Assembly: GCF_034313845.1 (NCBI RefSeq)
Contig: NZ_JAVIWN010000004.1
DNA from: Actimicrobium sp034313845
GTDB lineage: Bacteria; Pseudomonadota; Gammaproteobacteria; Burkholderiales; Burkholderiaceae_D
DNA length: 64,000 bases
Direction: 5' to 3' (one strand)
The translations under genes were made by a program, and so were the position numbers. How positions within the stretch are numbered: position 1 is the stretch's first letter; each line of letters starts with the position of its first letter. Shown one piece after another: positions 44,190 to 53,966 of the stretch. Under the pieces are notes generated by a model. It searched no databases, had not been told where the DNA came from, and saw only the letters and a program-made list of their open reading frames with translations.

Positions 44190-45365
44190 TCAGTTATCCT
44201 GCTGCGGTGCGGCAGCGATACGACTTATTGCCCCGATCGACCGCGCCACAGCCTCGATGCGAGCAATCCGTATGGCCTGTGCAATGGCTTGCGGACGGGC
44301 ACCCAGAGCGGCAGCAATCTCGCCGGCAGGCACGCCACGAGCGGCTTCCAGTGCGGTGACGAGTAGCGCTGCCGGGGCGAATACATGGCCGGAATAAGCG
44401 CTGCCGCCCTCAACAATGCAGCGTACTGCCGACAGCATGTCGCCAAACCGCTGCGGTTTGCGCAAACCATCACAACGCTCGATCAAACCGACGATGGCGT
44501 CAGCAGACCAGCCCGGCGCAGCGACGACACCAGCGCCATCACGCGCCACCATCACGGCCAGATCGCGACATTCGCCTGGCATTTTCAGGCGCGCCGCGAC
44601 CGCATCGACGCGCTGCATGCGGGTTGCTGCGTCGCCACCGACAGGGTCATGCAGCAGCACGGCGACCCGCACCGGCAATGTCAGCCCCTGCTGCGCGGCG
44701 TGGTCCAACATGGCCATCACTGGTCCGTCGCCATCGACTTCGGGCAGCAAGCGGGCCAGTGCGTCGCAGTCGCGCAACACCTGCAACATCCGTGACGGCT
44801 GTTGCTCCATCAATCCGCGCGCCAGTTCTTGCCAGACACGCTCGGGTACCAGCGCATCGACTTCGCCCGTGGCGACCATGTGTTGCATCAGCAGGTTGGT
44901 TTCCGGCGCGACCGAAAAATCACTGAAACGTGCCGCAAAACGGGCCACTCTTAAAATCCGTACGGGGTCTTCGGCAAACGCCTCGGAGACATGGCGAAAC
45001 AGCTTGCGGGAAAGATCTGCACACCCGCCATACGGATCGACCAGCGTACCGTCGTCGGCCCGTGCGATCGCGTTGATGGTCAGGTCGCGCCGGGCCAGGT
45101 CCTGCTCCAGCGTGACATCCCCGGCGGCATGAAACACGAAGCCCTTGTAACCGGGCGCAGTCTTTCGCTCGGTACGTGCCAATGCGTATTCTTCATGCGT
45201 ATGCGGATGCAGGAATACCGGAAAATCCTTGCCAACCGGGGTGTACCCGAGCGCCACCATCGTCTCGGGTGTTTCACCAACGACTACGTAATCCCTGTCC
45301 TTGACCGCTAACCCGAGCATGGCATCACGCACTGCACCGCCGACGGTGTAGATTTTCATCGGCAT
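44190..45365 (-). CDS. cca: CCA tRNA nucleotidyltransferase with degenerate HD region
   Basis: Adds or repairs the 3' CCA of tRNA. The class II nucleotidyltransferase head is complete: 'MKIYTVGGAVRDAMLGLAVK' with 'DRDYVVVGETPETMVALGY', then 'DLARRDLTINAIARADDGTL' and 'EDPVRILRVARFAARFSDFS'. In bifunctional enzymes the C-terminal part is a metal phosphohydrolase with HDxGK and further His. Here only 'LLHDPVGGDAATRMQ' remains, without the Gly-Lys-Gly and later His, so the hydrolase is probably inactive. 391 residues; an ATG two codons later is an equal start. It directly follows the GST-like gene. Confidence 0.92.
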   Translation of the reverse strand: MPMKIYTVGGAVRDAMLGLAVKDRDYVVVGETPETMVALGYTPVGKDFPVFLHPHTHEEYALARTERKTAPGYKGFVFHAAGDVTLEQDLARRDLTINAIARADDGTLVDPYGGCADLSRKLFRHVSEAFAEDPVRILRVARFAARFSDFSVAPETNLLMQHMVATGEVDALVPERVWQELARGLMEQQPSRMLQVLRDCDALARLLPEVDGDGPVMAMLDHAAQQGLTLPVRVAVLLHDPVGGDAATRMQRVDAVAARLKMPGECRDLAVMVARDGAGVVAAPGWSADAIVGLIERCDGLRKPQRFGDMLSAVRCIVEGGSAYSGHVFAPAALLVTALEAARGVPAGEIAAALGARPQAIAQAIRIARIEAVARSIGAISRIAAAPQQDN

Positions 45366-46091
45366 TCAGGTCGCCGGCAGATCCGGATACGTGTCGTATT
45401 TTTCAATCCGGTCGGTTTCGAGCAGCGCCTCGGCAATCCATTGCGCCACGGCCGGATGAGCGACGACCCGGTCGGCATACGCTTGCAAGGCCGGTGCCAG
45501 CGACACGCCATAAGTCTGCAAACGCATCACGACCGGCGCGTAATAGGCGTCGGCAATCGAGAATGCCCCGAACAGAAACTGGTGATGACCGGACTGCGCC
45601 AGGCAGGTTTCCCAGATTTCGATGATACGGCCAAGATCCGACTGCGCCTCGGGCGTCCTGCCCTTGCCGGGAAAGCGCGCCCCGATGTTCATCCACATGG
45701 CCGAGCGCAGGCCAGTGAAACCACCATGCATTTCGGCGCAGATGCACCGCGCCAGCGCGCGCGCTGCGACGTCGGTCGGCCACATCGCTTTTTCGGGAAA
45801 CTGTTCGGCCAGGTATTCGCAGATCGCCAGCGAATCCCATACCGCAATATCCCCGGCCAGCAGCACCGGCACGCGGCCCGCTGCCGAATACTGAGAAATT
45901 TGCAACGAGGTATCAGGCCGATCCAGACCAATTCTGGCTTCTTCAAAGGCAATGCCGAACGCTTTGAGCACCAGCCACGGTCGCATCGACCAGCTTGAGT
46001 AGCGTTTGTTGGCGATCACCAGTTTCAGCGGCATTTTGCCGGCGGCATCAAGGGTTTGTGAAAGTACAGGATCGAGTTCGGTGGCTTGCAT
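45366..46091 (-). CDS. Glutathione S-transferase family protein
   Basis: A 241-residue protein with a thioredoxin-like N-terminal domain ('LVIANKRYSSWSMRPWLVLK', 'AAGRVPVLLAGDIAVWDSLA', 'ICEYLAEQFP') and a helical C-terminal domain ('FSIADAYYAPVVMRLQTYGV'). The active-site Ser is in the 'YSSWSMRPW' motif used by a subgroup of bacterial GSTs of unknown substrate. A second possible start at 46034 (MPLKLVIANK) would give the common family length. The stop abuts the cca start. Confidence 0.9.
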   Translation of the reverse strand: MQATELDPVLSQTLDAAGKMPLKLVIANKRYSSWSMRPWLVLKAFGIAFEEARIGLDRPDTSLQISQYSAAGRVPVLLAGDIAVWDSLAICEYLAEQFPEKAMWPTDVAARALARCICAEMHGGFTGLRSAMWMNIGARFPGKGRTPEAQSDLGRIIEIWETCLAQSGHHQFLFGAFSIADAYYAPVVMRLQTYGVSLAPALQAYADRVVAHPAVAQWIAEALLETDRIEKYDTYPDLPAT

Positions 46092-46122
46092 GCGAGGTCC
46101 GGGTTAGTTGGAGAAGGGAGCG

Positions 46123-47097
46123 TCAGCGCTTGGCACGGACGCGATACTGATCAAAATGACTGCGCGAACCCGCCTCGCCCAGGTAACGTGAGGCGATCGC
46201 TTCGAGGGCTTGGGGCGTGACGCCCAGTTCGGGCGCGATTGGTCCGCGTGCGACGTTATCGGCTTTCATCGAATCGAGGTTATCGCGGCTCATCACCGGT
46301 CCGCCCGGAGCGAGTTCCAGCACCAGCGCTTGCAAGCGTGCCAGCGCAGGCGGCAAGCCGATCACCGGACGCGGATGACCTGACGCACGTCCGGCCAGTT
46401 GCACCAGCTCGCGCAACGTGAAGACTTCCGGGCCGGCCAGCTCGTAGACCTTGCCCACCGTATGCTGGTTGTCGAGCGCATTGACAAACGCCTGCGCCAC
46501 ATCCTCGACATAAATCGGCTGAAAACGTGCATCGGCACCACCCAGCGGAATGACAGGAAACCAGCGCTGCATCCCGGCAAACATGTTGAGGAAGGCATCG
46601 TCCTCGCCGAACACCACCGATGGCCGGAACACCGTCGTGGCCACTGCCGGATGCGACAGGGCCGCATCTTCGCCGGCCGCTTTTGAACGCAGGTACATCG
46701 ACGGTGCATTACGATCGGCACCAAGTGCACTCATGTGCAAGAAGCGTTTGACGCCGGCCACGCCGCACGCTGCGACGATGCGAATGGGCAGTTCGACATG
46801 AGCCCGTGCGAAGTCCGGACCATAGCGGGCCGCGCCGGTACCGGGGCGTGAATGCAAGATACCGACCAGATTGATGACCGCATCAGTACGGCGCATCAGT
46901 TTGGCCAGCGCCTGCTCCTGATGGATATCGGTTTCGACGATCTCGACGGTGGGCAGGACAGCCAGATGCCGGGCGCGAATCGCGCGTCGGGTCGGGACAA
47001 TCACGTGACGGCCCTGGGCCACCAGTTGCGCGACCAGGTGTGAGCCGACGAAGCCGGTGCCACCAAGTACCAGTATGTTCGAGTGATGCATGGTCAT
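46123..47097 (-). CDS. NDUFA9-like NAD(P)-binding protein (complex I-associated family)
   Basis: An atypical short-chain dehydrogenase of 324 residues. The dinucleotide motif is 'NILVLGGTGFVGSHLVAQLV', followed by 'VINLVGILHSRP' and 'FRPSVVFGEDDAFLNMFAGM'. The pattern resembles the NDUFA9 accessory subunit of mitochondrial complex I and bacterial homologues of unclear role. Two ATG codons six bases apart could start it. It is in the minus-strand run from the lytic transglycosylase to cca and may share its transcript. Confidence 0.88.
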   Translation of the reverse strand: MTMHHSNILVLGGTGFVGSHLVAQLVAQGRHVIVPTRRAIRARHLAVLPTVEIVETDIHQEQALAKLMRRTDAVINLVGILHSRPGTGAARYGPDFARAHVELPIRIVAACGVAGVKRFLHMSALGADRNAPSMYLRSKAAGEDAALSHPAVATTVFRPSVVFGEDDAFLNMFAGMQRWFPVIPLGGADARFQPIYVEDVAQAFVNALDNQHTVGKVYELAGPEVFTLRELVQLAGRASGHPRPVIGLPPALARLQALVLELAPGGPVMSRDNLDSMKADNVARGPIAPELGVTPQALEAIASRYLGEAGSRSHFDQYRVRAKR

Positions 47098-47132
47098 GAC
47101 AGGTTATCCGTTCAGTAAATCAATGAGGTTTA

Positions 47133-49085
47133 TCAAGGCAGCTCAGCCGTCACGAAACCCTTGGGTGCCACGATCCCGAGTCGGGCTTTCAGCGATTGTG
47201 GCTTGCCATCGAACAAGGCTGCATAGTACGTCGCATTGGACAACACGTTCTTGACGTAACCCCGGGTTTCGGCAAACGGAATCGATTCGGCAAACACCGC
47301 GCCTTCGACCGGGCGGGTCAGTGACGCGCGCCAGCTGCGTGGCCGTCCCGGACCGGCGTTATAAGCGGCCGTGGCCATCGCCTGCGAACCATCGAGGTCG
47401 CCCAACACCATGTTGAGATAATTGGTGCCGAGCTCGATGTTGGTGCTGACTTCATTGACCTGACCGGGATCGAAATCGACCATGCCAATTTTCTTGGCGA
47501 CATAACGTGCCGTGGCCGGCATCAGTTGCATCAGCCCCGAGGCACCGACATGCGAGCGGGCGTTCATGATGAAGCGCGACTCTTGCCGGATCAATCCATA
47601 GACCCAGGCCATGTCGAGCCCGAGCGCGTTGGTACTGGTGACCATGAAATTGCGGAACGGTGACGGAAAGCGCTGGGTAAAATCGCGTTCGGAGCGGGTT
47701 CGGTCCGACGTGTTGACCATGCGATCAAGCACGTTGTTCTGGCGCGCAAATTCCGCCGCCGCCAGATGTTCGCGCTCGGTCAGGCTACGCAATTCCCAGT
47801 TCCATTCGCGCACCGCCTCGAAACGCAAGTTCATGTCGAAGAACTTGAGCGCACGACGCAAACCTGCGTTGGCTGCCAGCGGGGCGATTTCCTGAGCGGT
47901 CAAGGGCGCACCCGGAATCGGGATGCTGATTTTCTGGCCCAGATCTTCGAGCGCCAGCTGACCGTAGAAGTTGGTCTGGTCAGAGATTGACTTGAACAGT
48001 TTCTGCGCTTCGACCACGTCGCCGGTGGCAGCCAGCGCGCGGCCACGCCAGTAAATCCAGGCGGCATCGTTACGCAAGTCAGCGGGCATCGCATCGATGG
48101 ACTGAAGAATCAGTTTCCAGTCCCCATTGCGCAAAGCCATCCGGGCTCGCCATTGGTAGCCGTCGCTGGAGAGCAAGGCACCGGCAGAGTGACTCCAGTA
48201 CAGCGTGGTGGCTTCCGGCATCAGCTTGAGCGAGGCCTGCAAGGCAATCTGGGACCAGCCCTGCGCGCGCTCGTCCGCAGTGAGTTGCGACTCGACATTG
48301 CTCAAGGCGCTAGCAGCCTGCTCGGGACTGGTCCGTGCCACCCGACCCAGCGCCATGATGAAAAGCTGATGCGTCGAGGCTGACTTGCCGACACCACGCG
48401 CCAGCACCAGCGGCGCTTTTTCAATCGCCTGGACGACCTGCGCTTCGGTCACTGCCACCAGCGGTGCCAGGCGTCGCGCTGCGCTGACCTGGCTGGTTTC
48501 GCTCGCCAGGCGCAACTGCCACCACAGATCCTCCGACGTAAACTGACCGCTCTGTGCCAGCGACATAATCAGCGTTGAGCAGGCATCGCCATAATCCTTG
48601 GGCGACACCAGCAAGGTGCGCGCGGCGACCGCGACTTGCTCGCCGCGGCTTGCGCGCGACAAGAGCGCATAGCATTTCAGTTGCAGATCATCGTCAAGGG
48701 CAAACAACGGGTACTGCTCGTCGAACGTGACGAAGTCACGTTGCTGGCCAAGGATCAGCAACCAGTCATTGCGCAAGCGGTCGGCAATCGCGCTGCCGTT
48801 ATAGCGTCGCAGATACGCGCGAATTTCCACCGATGATGCCTGCAGCAAACGCGGCTTGAGGCGGTAGTAATCGACATAAGAAGGAATGGCATAATCGGGC
48901 AGACGATCTGCCAGCTCGGCGGCCTTGTCGGCATCATCCTGGCGGGCGGCATCGCGTAGCGCCATGAAGACATCGTCATCATTGACAAAACTGGCAACGC
49001 GATTTTTAGCCTGTGCAACCGGCACGATGATGACGCTTGATGCCACGGCCAGGACCACGCCGGCTATCCATTTCAAAGAAAACAT
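47133..49085 (-). CDS. slt: Soluble lytic murein transglycosylase (Slt70 type)
   Basis: A 650-residue periplasmic enzyme that cleaves peptidoglycan glycan strands with formation of 1,6-anhydro-muramyl products. Signal peptide at residues 1-26 (MFSLKWIAGVVLAVASSVII...AQA). A long superhelical U-domain is followed by the catalytic domain with Glu in 'VYGLIRQESRFIMNARSHVG', then 'ASGLMQLMPATARYVAKKIG' and 'TAAYNAGPGRPRSW'. Length and order match Slt70. Divergent from the cyclo-ligase gene, 34 bases away. Confidence 0.95.
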   Translation of the reverse strand: MFSLKWIAGVVLAVASSVIIVPVAQAKNRVASFVNDDDVFMALRDAARQDDADKAAELADRLPDYAIPSYVDYYRLKPRLLQASSVEIRAYLRRYNGSAIADRLRNDWLLILGQQRDFVTFDEQYPLFALDDDLQLKCYALLSRASRGEQVAVAARTLLVSPKDYGDACSTLIMSLAQSGQFTSEDLWWQLRLASETSQVSAARRLAPLVAVTEAQVVQAIEKAPLVLARGVGKSASTHQLFIMALGRVARTSPEQAASALSNVESQLTADERAQGWSQIALQASLKLMPEATTLYWSHSAGALLSSDGYQWRARMALRNGDWKLILQSIDAMPADLRNDAAWIYWRGRALAATGDVVEAQKLFKSISDQTNFYGQLALEDLGQKISIPIPGAPLTAQEIAPLAANAGLRRALKFFDMNLRFEAVREWNWELRSLTEREHLAAAEFARQNNVLDRMVNTSDRTRSERDFTQRFPSPFRNFMVTSTNALGLDMAWVYGLIRQESRFIMNARSHVGASGLMQLMPATARYVAKKIGMVDFDPGQVNEVSTNIELGTNYLNMVLGDLDGSQAMATAAYNAGPGRPRSWRASLTRPVEGAVFAESIPFAETRGYVKNVLSNATYYAALFDGKPQSLKARLGIVAPKGFVTAELP

Positions 49086-49119
49086 ACCTCTGCAACCTCA
49101 CTCGCGAATTTGACTTGCC

Positions 49120-49731
49120 ATGAACCAGACGAAACCAAGCATAGCATGGGGGGCCAGCCGCTCCGAAGCCGACCTCGCCCAGGATAAAACGGTCTTGCGC
49201 GAACAGTTACTAGCGGTGCGCAAAGCGCTGACCGGCGACATCCGCGACGCGGCCTGCCGGGCCATCGGCCAGCACCTGCTGAACTGGCAGACTGGCAGCA
49301 AAGTGGCAACGCTGGCCGTGTACTGGCCAATCCGTGGCGAACCAGACCTGACTGACGCCTACTGGCAACTGGCGCAACGTGGCGTGCAACTGGCCTTGCC
49401 GGTCGTCTCCGGGCCAGCAACGCCGCTGACGTTTGCAGCGTGGGCGCCAGGCCAAGCAATGATGACGGATGCGTTCGGTGTGCCGATCCCGACCGACCTG
49501 TCACGCTTGCTGGTGCCGGACGCCATCGCCATCCCGTGTGTCGGCATCAGTGCGCAACGCTACCGTCTTGGTTACGGCGGCGGCATGTACGACCGCACGC
49601 TGGCGCTGTTGCCAGCGGTCCAGACCATCGGTATTGCCTTCGATTGTGCGAGGAGTAATTTTGCGGCAGCAGCGCACGACGTCAGGCTGCAATCGCTGAT
49701 TACCGAAAGCGGGATCGAAGCAGACCATTAG
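49120..49731 (+). CDS. 5-formyltetrahydrofolate cyclo-ligase
   Basis: A 203-residue enzyme returning 5-formyl-THF to the active folate pool with ATP. Features: 'DKTVLREQLLAVRKALTGDI', 'LAVYWPIRGEPDLTDAYWQL', and the ATP/folate loop 'YRLGYGGGMYDRTLALLPAV'. 6S RNA often lies just upstream of this gene in other bacteria, but only 34 bases separate it from the divergent slt, so it is not here. Its stop TAG overlaps the end of the convergent EAL gene by 4 bases. Confidence 0.93.
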   Translation: MNQTKPSIAWGASRSEADLAQDKTVLREQLLAVRKALTGDIRDAACRAIGQHLLNWQTGSKVATLAVYWPIRGEPDLTDAYWQLAQRGVQLALPVVSGPATPLTFAAWAPGQAMMTDAFGVPIPTDLSRLLVPDAIAIPCVGISAQRYRLGYGGGMYDRTLALLPAVQTIGIAFDCARSNFAAAAHDVRLQSLITESGIEADH

Positions 49732-52145
49732 CCGATCGCCCGTGGCGCACCGAGGTGAAATCCTTGCGCATAATCGACGCCTATTGTGCGTAACAACTGC
49801 ACGACCGCTTCACTTTCGACACCCTCGGCGACTGTCTTCATGCCCAGTAAATGGCCAATTTCATTGATGCTGCGTACCATCGCGCCGTTCACCGCATCGG
49901 TCGCCATGTTGGTGACGACATCGCCGTCGATCTTCAGGTAGTCCACCGGCATACGCTTGAGATAAGCCATTGACGTCAGACCGCGGCCGACATCATCAAG
50001 CCCGACCTGAGCACCAGCGCCATGCATCGCATCAAAAAAGACCAACGTCTTGGCTGCGAGTTCAATCGCTACCGATTCAGTGATCTCGAAACATACTGTG
50101 GTTCCCGGTATCCGGGCCAGCATGCCAACGGCAAACTTGTGAAAGGCAGGGTCGATGACAGAGGCACCGGAAATATTGATTCCCACGCTAGTGACGGAGC
50201 GCCCCGACTCGCTCAGCAGCCACGCGCAAGTCTTTGCCACGACCCAGCGATCAATGATCACGGCCAGGCCGCAACGCTCTGCCGCTGGCAGGAAGGCACC
50301 AGGCAACACCAGTGTCTGGCTATCATCGCTGAGGCGTAACAGGATTTCGACATGCTGACCGGGATGATCGGTCAGCGCCAGGATTGGTTGAGCAAACAGC
50401 ACGAAGCGATCTTTGTCGACCGCCTCTTGCAGAACAATGCCCCAGGACCGCGATGGCTGCCCCTCGAATAGCTGATGCCCGGAGCCAACACCGATGTGGA
50501 CACGGCCACGACCTGCGGCCTTGGCCGCAAAACAGGCCTGGTCAGCCGCCTGTTGCAACGCCAGCGCATTCTCCCAATGCTGATCCAGCAAAGCCAGGCC
50601 GATACTGGCCCCCACGTCGAACGGCTTGCCATCGAACACAAAACGCAAGTCGACCATGCGATCGCAGATGGTCTGGGCAATGCGCTCTGCGGTCTGTAAA
50701 TCGCAATTTTGTAGCAGGACAGCGAATTCATCGCCACCCAGACGCGCCACCTTGTCGGTGGTTCGCACGCACTGACGTAACAGATCCGACACCTTCTTCA
50801 ACAGCACGTCCCCGGCAGCATGACCACAACTATCATTGACCGCCTTGAAGCGATCCAGATCAATAAAGCAGAGTACGTGCACGACGTCCCCACTTTGGGC
50901 GGACACAAACAGTTGCGCCAGCAAGCGATCAAATTCCAGCCGGTTCGGCAGGCCGGTCAGATGGTCGTGGCGGGAACGGTATTCGACTTCCTGGTGATGT
51001 CCGCGCTGTTGCGTGACATCGCGAAAAACCATGACCACGCCACTGACCAGTCGATCCGCTGAAAATATCGGCGCAGCGGAATCCTCGACGGCGTATTCGA
51101 CGCCGTGCCGGGCAATCAGGAGCGCATCGGCGGTTGCGCCAATGATCCCGCCTTCTGCCAGACAACGCGTGACCGGATTGCCGGCGGGTGTGCGGTCGGA
51201 CTGGCGTACGATGCGAAATACCTGATCGACCGGATGGCCGACGGCCTCGTTGCAACGCCATCCAGTCAGCGATTCGGCCACTGGATTGAGATATTCGACC
51301 AGACCAAAACGGTCGGTTGTAATGACGGCATCGCCGATAGAGCGCAAGGTCACGCGGGTCCGTTCGTGCTCCATCTCGCTGGCGATCTCCAGCGCCTTGC
51401 GCTCGGTGACATCGACCAGGTAGCCATGCCACAGGACGCTACCATTGGCACGTGCCTCAGGAATGGCACTCCCTTCGAGCCAGCGCAATCCCTGACGCGG
51501 CAAGTTGACCCTAAATTGCTGGTGCCACGGACTGAGCGCTTGCGCTGATAGCCGAATACCTTCACTGATACGGTCAAAGTCATCCGGATGCATACGCGCA
51601 AACGCCTGTTTGGCATCACGCTGCAACTGCATCGGGCTAACCTCGTAAATTAGCCGGATTCCTTCACTGGCATACGGGAAGCGGGAGGTGCCATCGGCAT
51701 CGAGAATGAACTGGTAGATCGCCCCTGGCATTTGCTCGGTCGCTTTTTTTACCCGAAACAGCTCATCTTCGAGCCGCTTGCGTTCGCGCATCTGGATGAC
51801 CACGCATTCGGTAACCGCAACGCCGTCACGGATCCGGCGCACAGCGTTAAACAAGATCGGTATTTCGACGCCATCGGGTCCCAGCAGCATCAATGCAATT
51901 TCTTCAACATGTCCGTGCATGTGCAGCAGCGTCATGACGCGCATGTGAAATTCCAGGCGCATCGCTGACGACCATAACTGGTCTAGTGGCAGACCAGCGA
52001 GCGCCTCCCGGTCGACCCCGAGCATGTCGGCAAATGTTTTATTGGAGGAAAGCAGCAATAGCGATTCACTGAACAAAAACAGGCCGCACGGTGCCCGCTG
52101 CATGTCGAATCCAGCCAACGTCCTGGTATGGATATGCTGACTCAC
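49728..52145 (-). CDS. PAS-PAS-PAS-GGDEF-EAL cyclic-di-GMP protein
   Basis: An 805-residue signalling protein without membrane segments. Three PAS modules (about residues 12-120, 135-255, 262-385) are followed by GGDEF, with intact 'VARLGGDEFAVLLQNCDLQT', and EAL. The EAL site reads 'EILLRL' in place of EALLRL, keeping the metal Glu, and has 'DDVGRGLTSMAYLKRMPVDY' with 'LKIDGDVV'. Both synthase and phosphodiesterase could be active. The GTG start immediately follows the stop of the RsbQ-like gene (TGAGTG), so the two are translationally linked. Confidence 0.92.
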   Translation of the reverse strand: MSQHIHTRTLAGFDMQRAPCGLFLFSESLLLLSSNKTFADMLGVDREALAGLPLDQLWSSAMRLEFHMRVMTLLHMHGHVEEIALMLLGPDGVEIPILFNAVRRIRDGVAVTECVVIQMRERKRLEDELFRVKKATEQMPGAIYQFILDADGTSRFPYASEGIRLIYEVSPMQLQRDAKQAFARMHPDDFDRISEGIRLSAQALSPWHQQFRVNLPRQGLRWLEGSAIPEARANGSVLWHGYLVDVTERKALEIASEMEHERTRVTLRSIGDAVITTDRFGLVEYLNPVAESLTGWRCNEAVGHPVDQVFRIVRQSDRTPAGNPVTRCLAEGGIIGATADALLIARHGVEYAVEDSAAPIFSADRLVSGVVMVFRDVTQQRGHHQEVEYRSRHDHLTGLPNRLEFDRLLAQLFVSAQSGDVVHVLCFIDLDRFKAVNDSCGHAAGDVLLKKVSDLLRQCVRTTDKVARLGGDEFAVLLQNCDLQTAERIAQTICDRMVDLRFVFDGKPFDVGASIGLALLDQHWENALALQQAADQACFAAKAAGRGRVHIGVGSGHQLFEGQPSRSWGIVLQEAVDKDRFVLFAQPILALTDHPGQHVEILLRLSDDSQTLVLPGAFLPAAERCGLAVIIDRWVVAKTCAWLLSESGRSVTSVGINISGASVIDPAFHKFAVGMLARIPGTTVCFEITESVAIELAAKTLVFFDAMHGAGAQVGLDDVGRGLTSMAYLKRMPVDYLKIDGDVVTNMATDAVNGAMVRSINEIGHLLGMKTVAEGVESEAVVQLLRTIGVDYAQGFHLGAPRAIG

Positions 52146-52949
52146 TCAGCGGTTACGAACAAGGTAGTCGCGTATCAACGCGATGGTTTCTTTGGGGTGG
52201 CTGAGCTGCGGACAATGTCCGAATGCGTCCAGTTGCATCAGCGTGCTGTTGGCCAGATGGCGATGCATGTACGCCCCGACAGCCTGCGGCGCCACGATAT
52301 CCTGCGTGCATTGCAAGATCAATACAGGCAGGTTGCCCTCGGCCAGATCACTGCGGTTGTCAGCCAGAAAAGTCGCGGCGGCGAAGCGGCGCGCAACCAG
52401 CGGGTCCATTGCGCAAAAATTGGCGTGGAGTTCGCCAGCTAATTCCGGACGGTCGGGATTGCTTGCCACCATGTCCGCCAACTGGCTGGTCCAACCGGTC
52501 TGGTTGCGTTCGATCATGTCAAGCAGACCCTCAATGTCGGCCCGCTCGAAACCGCCGTAATAACCCGGCAGGTCATTGATGTAGCGCGGAGACGGGCAAA
52601 TCATCACCAGTTGGGAGATCCGCCCGGTCAGCATCTTCGCCGCGAGCAGGCAAATCATGCTGCTCACGGAATGCCCGACCAGGATCACATCATGCAAATC
52701 GAGTGTCTCGCAAATATCGACGACATCGCGGGCATAACCATCCAGACTGGCATAGCGCTGCGGTTCATAGGCATCCAGATCGGAGTGACCGGCACCGACA
52801 TAATCGAACAGCACAACCTGATAATCCGGCTCGAATGCCGGACTGACAAAACGCCACATGATCTGGTCGCAGCCGAAGCCGTGCGCAAAAACCATCGGTT
52901 GCTAGCCATGCCCGCTGACACGAACATTATTTCTGCGGAGGATAGTCAT
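52146..52949 (-). pseudogene. RsbQ-type alpha/beta hydrolase with early in-frame TAG
   Basis: An alpha/beta hydrolase close to RsbQ, the hydrolase that feeds a PAS-domain phosphatase in Bacillus. The body is intact: 'MVFAHGFGCDQIMWRFVSPA', nucleophile Ser in 'ILVGHSVSSMICLLAAKM', Asp in 'LQCTQDIVAPQAVG' and His in 'LDAFGHCPQLSHP'. The normal start is at 52949 (MTILRRNNVRVSGHG), but codon 16 is TAG (52904-52902), right before 'QPMVFAHGFG'. Re-start at the ATG at 52895 would give 249 residues without the first strand and lacks a ribosome site. Either a fresh pseudogene, a read-through gene or a sequencing error. It directly precedes the PAS-GGDEF-EAL gene. Confidence 0.78.
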
Positions 52950-53114
52950 GTAACCCCTTTACCGGCGGGTCATTGACCGCACCAACCGCAGCTTCCGGAG
53001 TCGAAAGCCTGACAGCCCGCACAGAGTAGCGGCCTGTCGCGGCAAGCGCAACAAACAAAAGTCAATTCAGGCTGTTACTTTCAGTGAACTATTTTTATCG
53101 ACACATCATGAAAG

Positions 53115-53966
53115 TCAGACCAGCGAAGACTGCAGTCGCTGGCAAATCGCGATCGTCGGACCAGCCTGGTTGAGCGAATAGAAATGCAGACCGGGCGCAC
53201 CGCCGACCAGCAAGCGCTCGCACATTGCCGTCACCACATCGAGACCAAAAGCACGGATGGATTCCGCATCATCTCCGTAACTGGCCAGCGCGAGTCGTAT
53301 CCAGCGCGGGATTTCGGCACCACACATATCCGAAAACCGCATCAACTGCATGTAGTTCGTAATGGGCATGATGCCAGCGACGATTGGCACGTCGACACCG
53401 AGCTTGCGTGCGTCATCAACAAACCGGAAATACGCATCGGCGTTATAAAAATACTGAGTAATCGCCGCATCGGCACCGGCTTTTACCTTGCGCGCAAAAT
53501 GCTGCATGTCATCCGACGGCGAGCGCGCCTGCGGATGCATTTCCGGGTAGGCGGCGACTTCAACATGAAACCAGTCGGCTGACTCGGCTCGAATGAATTC
53601 GACCAGCTCGCTGGCGTAGCGGAATTCGCCGGAGGCAGCATCCGTTGCGCCGTAGCCGCTCGGCAGATCACCGCGCAAAGCGACTAACCGGTCAATGCCG
53701 TGGGCGCGGTATTCAGCCAGAATTTCACGCAGACGAGCTCGCGAACTTCCGAGGCAGGAAATATGCGGCGCAGCTTGATGCCCTTCACTGCGGATATCGA
53801 GCACCGTATCCAGCGTGCCTTGCTGCGTGCTGCCACCTGCGCCAAAGGTGACTGAAAAGTATTTGGGATTGATGACAGCCATCCTGGCACGGGTGGCACG
53901 TAATTTGTCGGCACCCTCGGCTGTCTTGGGCGGGAAAAATTCGATGCTGAATTCAGGATGAGTCAT
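53115..53966 (-). CDS. metF: 5,10-methylenetetrahydrofolate reductase
   Basis: A flavoenzyme of 283 residues that makes 5-methyl-THF for methionine synthesis. It starts 'MTHPEFSIEFFPPKTAEGAD' and has 'YFSVTFGAGGSTQQGTLDTV', 'PHISCLGSSRARLREILAEY', 'RLVALRGDLPSGYGATDAAS', and 'KVKAGADAAITQYFYNADAY'. All match the MetF barrel. Its ATG overlaps the stop of the small membrane protein by 4 bases; both lie downstream of ahcY. A 165-bp non-coding stretch separates it from the RsbQ-like gene. Confidence 0.96.
   Translation of the reverse strand: MTHPEFSIEFFPPKTAEGADKLRATRARMAVINPKYFSVTFGAGGSTQQGTLDTVLDIRSEGHQAAPHISCLGSSRARLREILAEYRAHGIDRLVALRGDLPSGYGATDAASGEFRYASELVEFIRAESADWFHVEVAAYPEMHPQARSPSDDMQHFARKVKAGADAAITQYFYNADAYFRFVDDARKLGVDVPIVAGIMPITNYMQLMRFSDMCGAEIPRWIRLALASYGDDAESIRAFGLDVVTAMCERLLVGGAPGLHFYSLNQAGPTIAICQRLQSSLV

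Noticed and set aside
49086..49119. 6S RNA next to the 5-formyl-THF cyclo-ligase gene
   Set aside because: Only 34 bases lie between this gene and slt, too little for 6S RNA.
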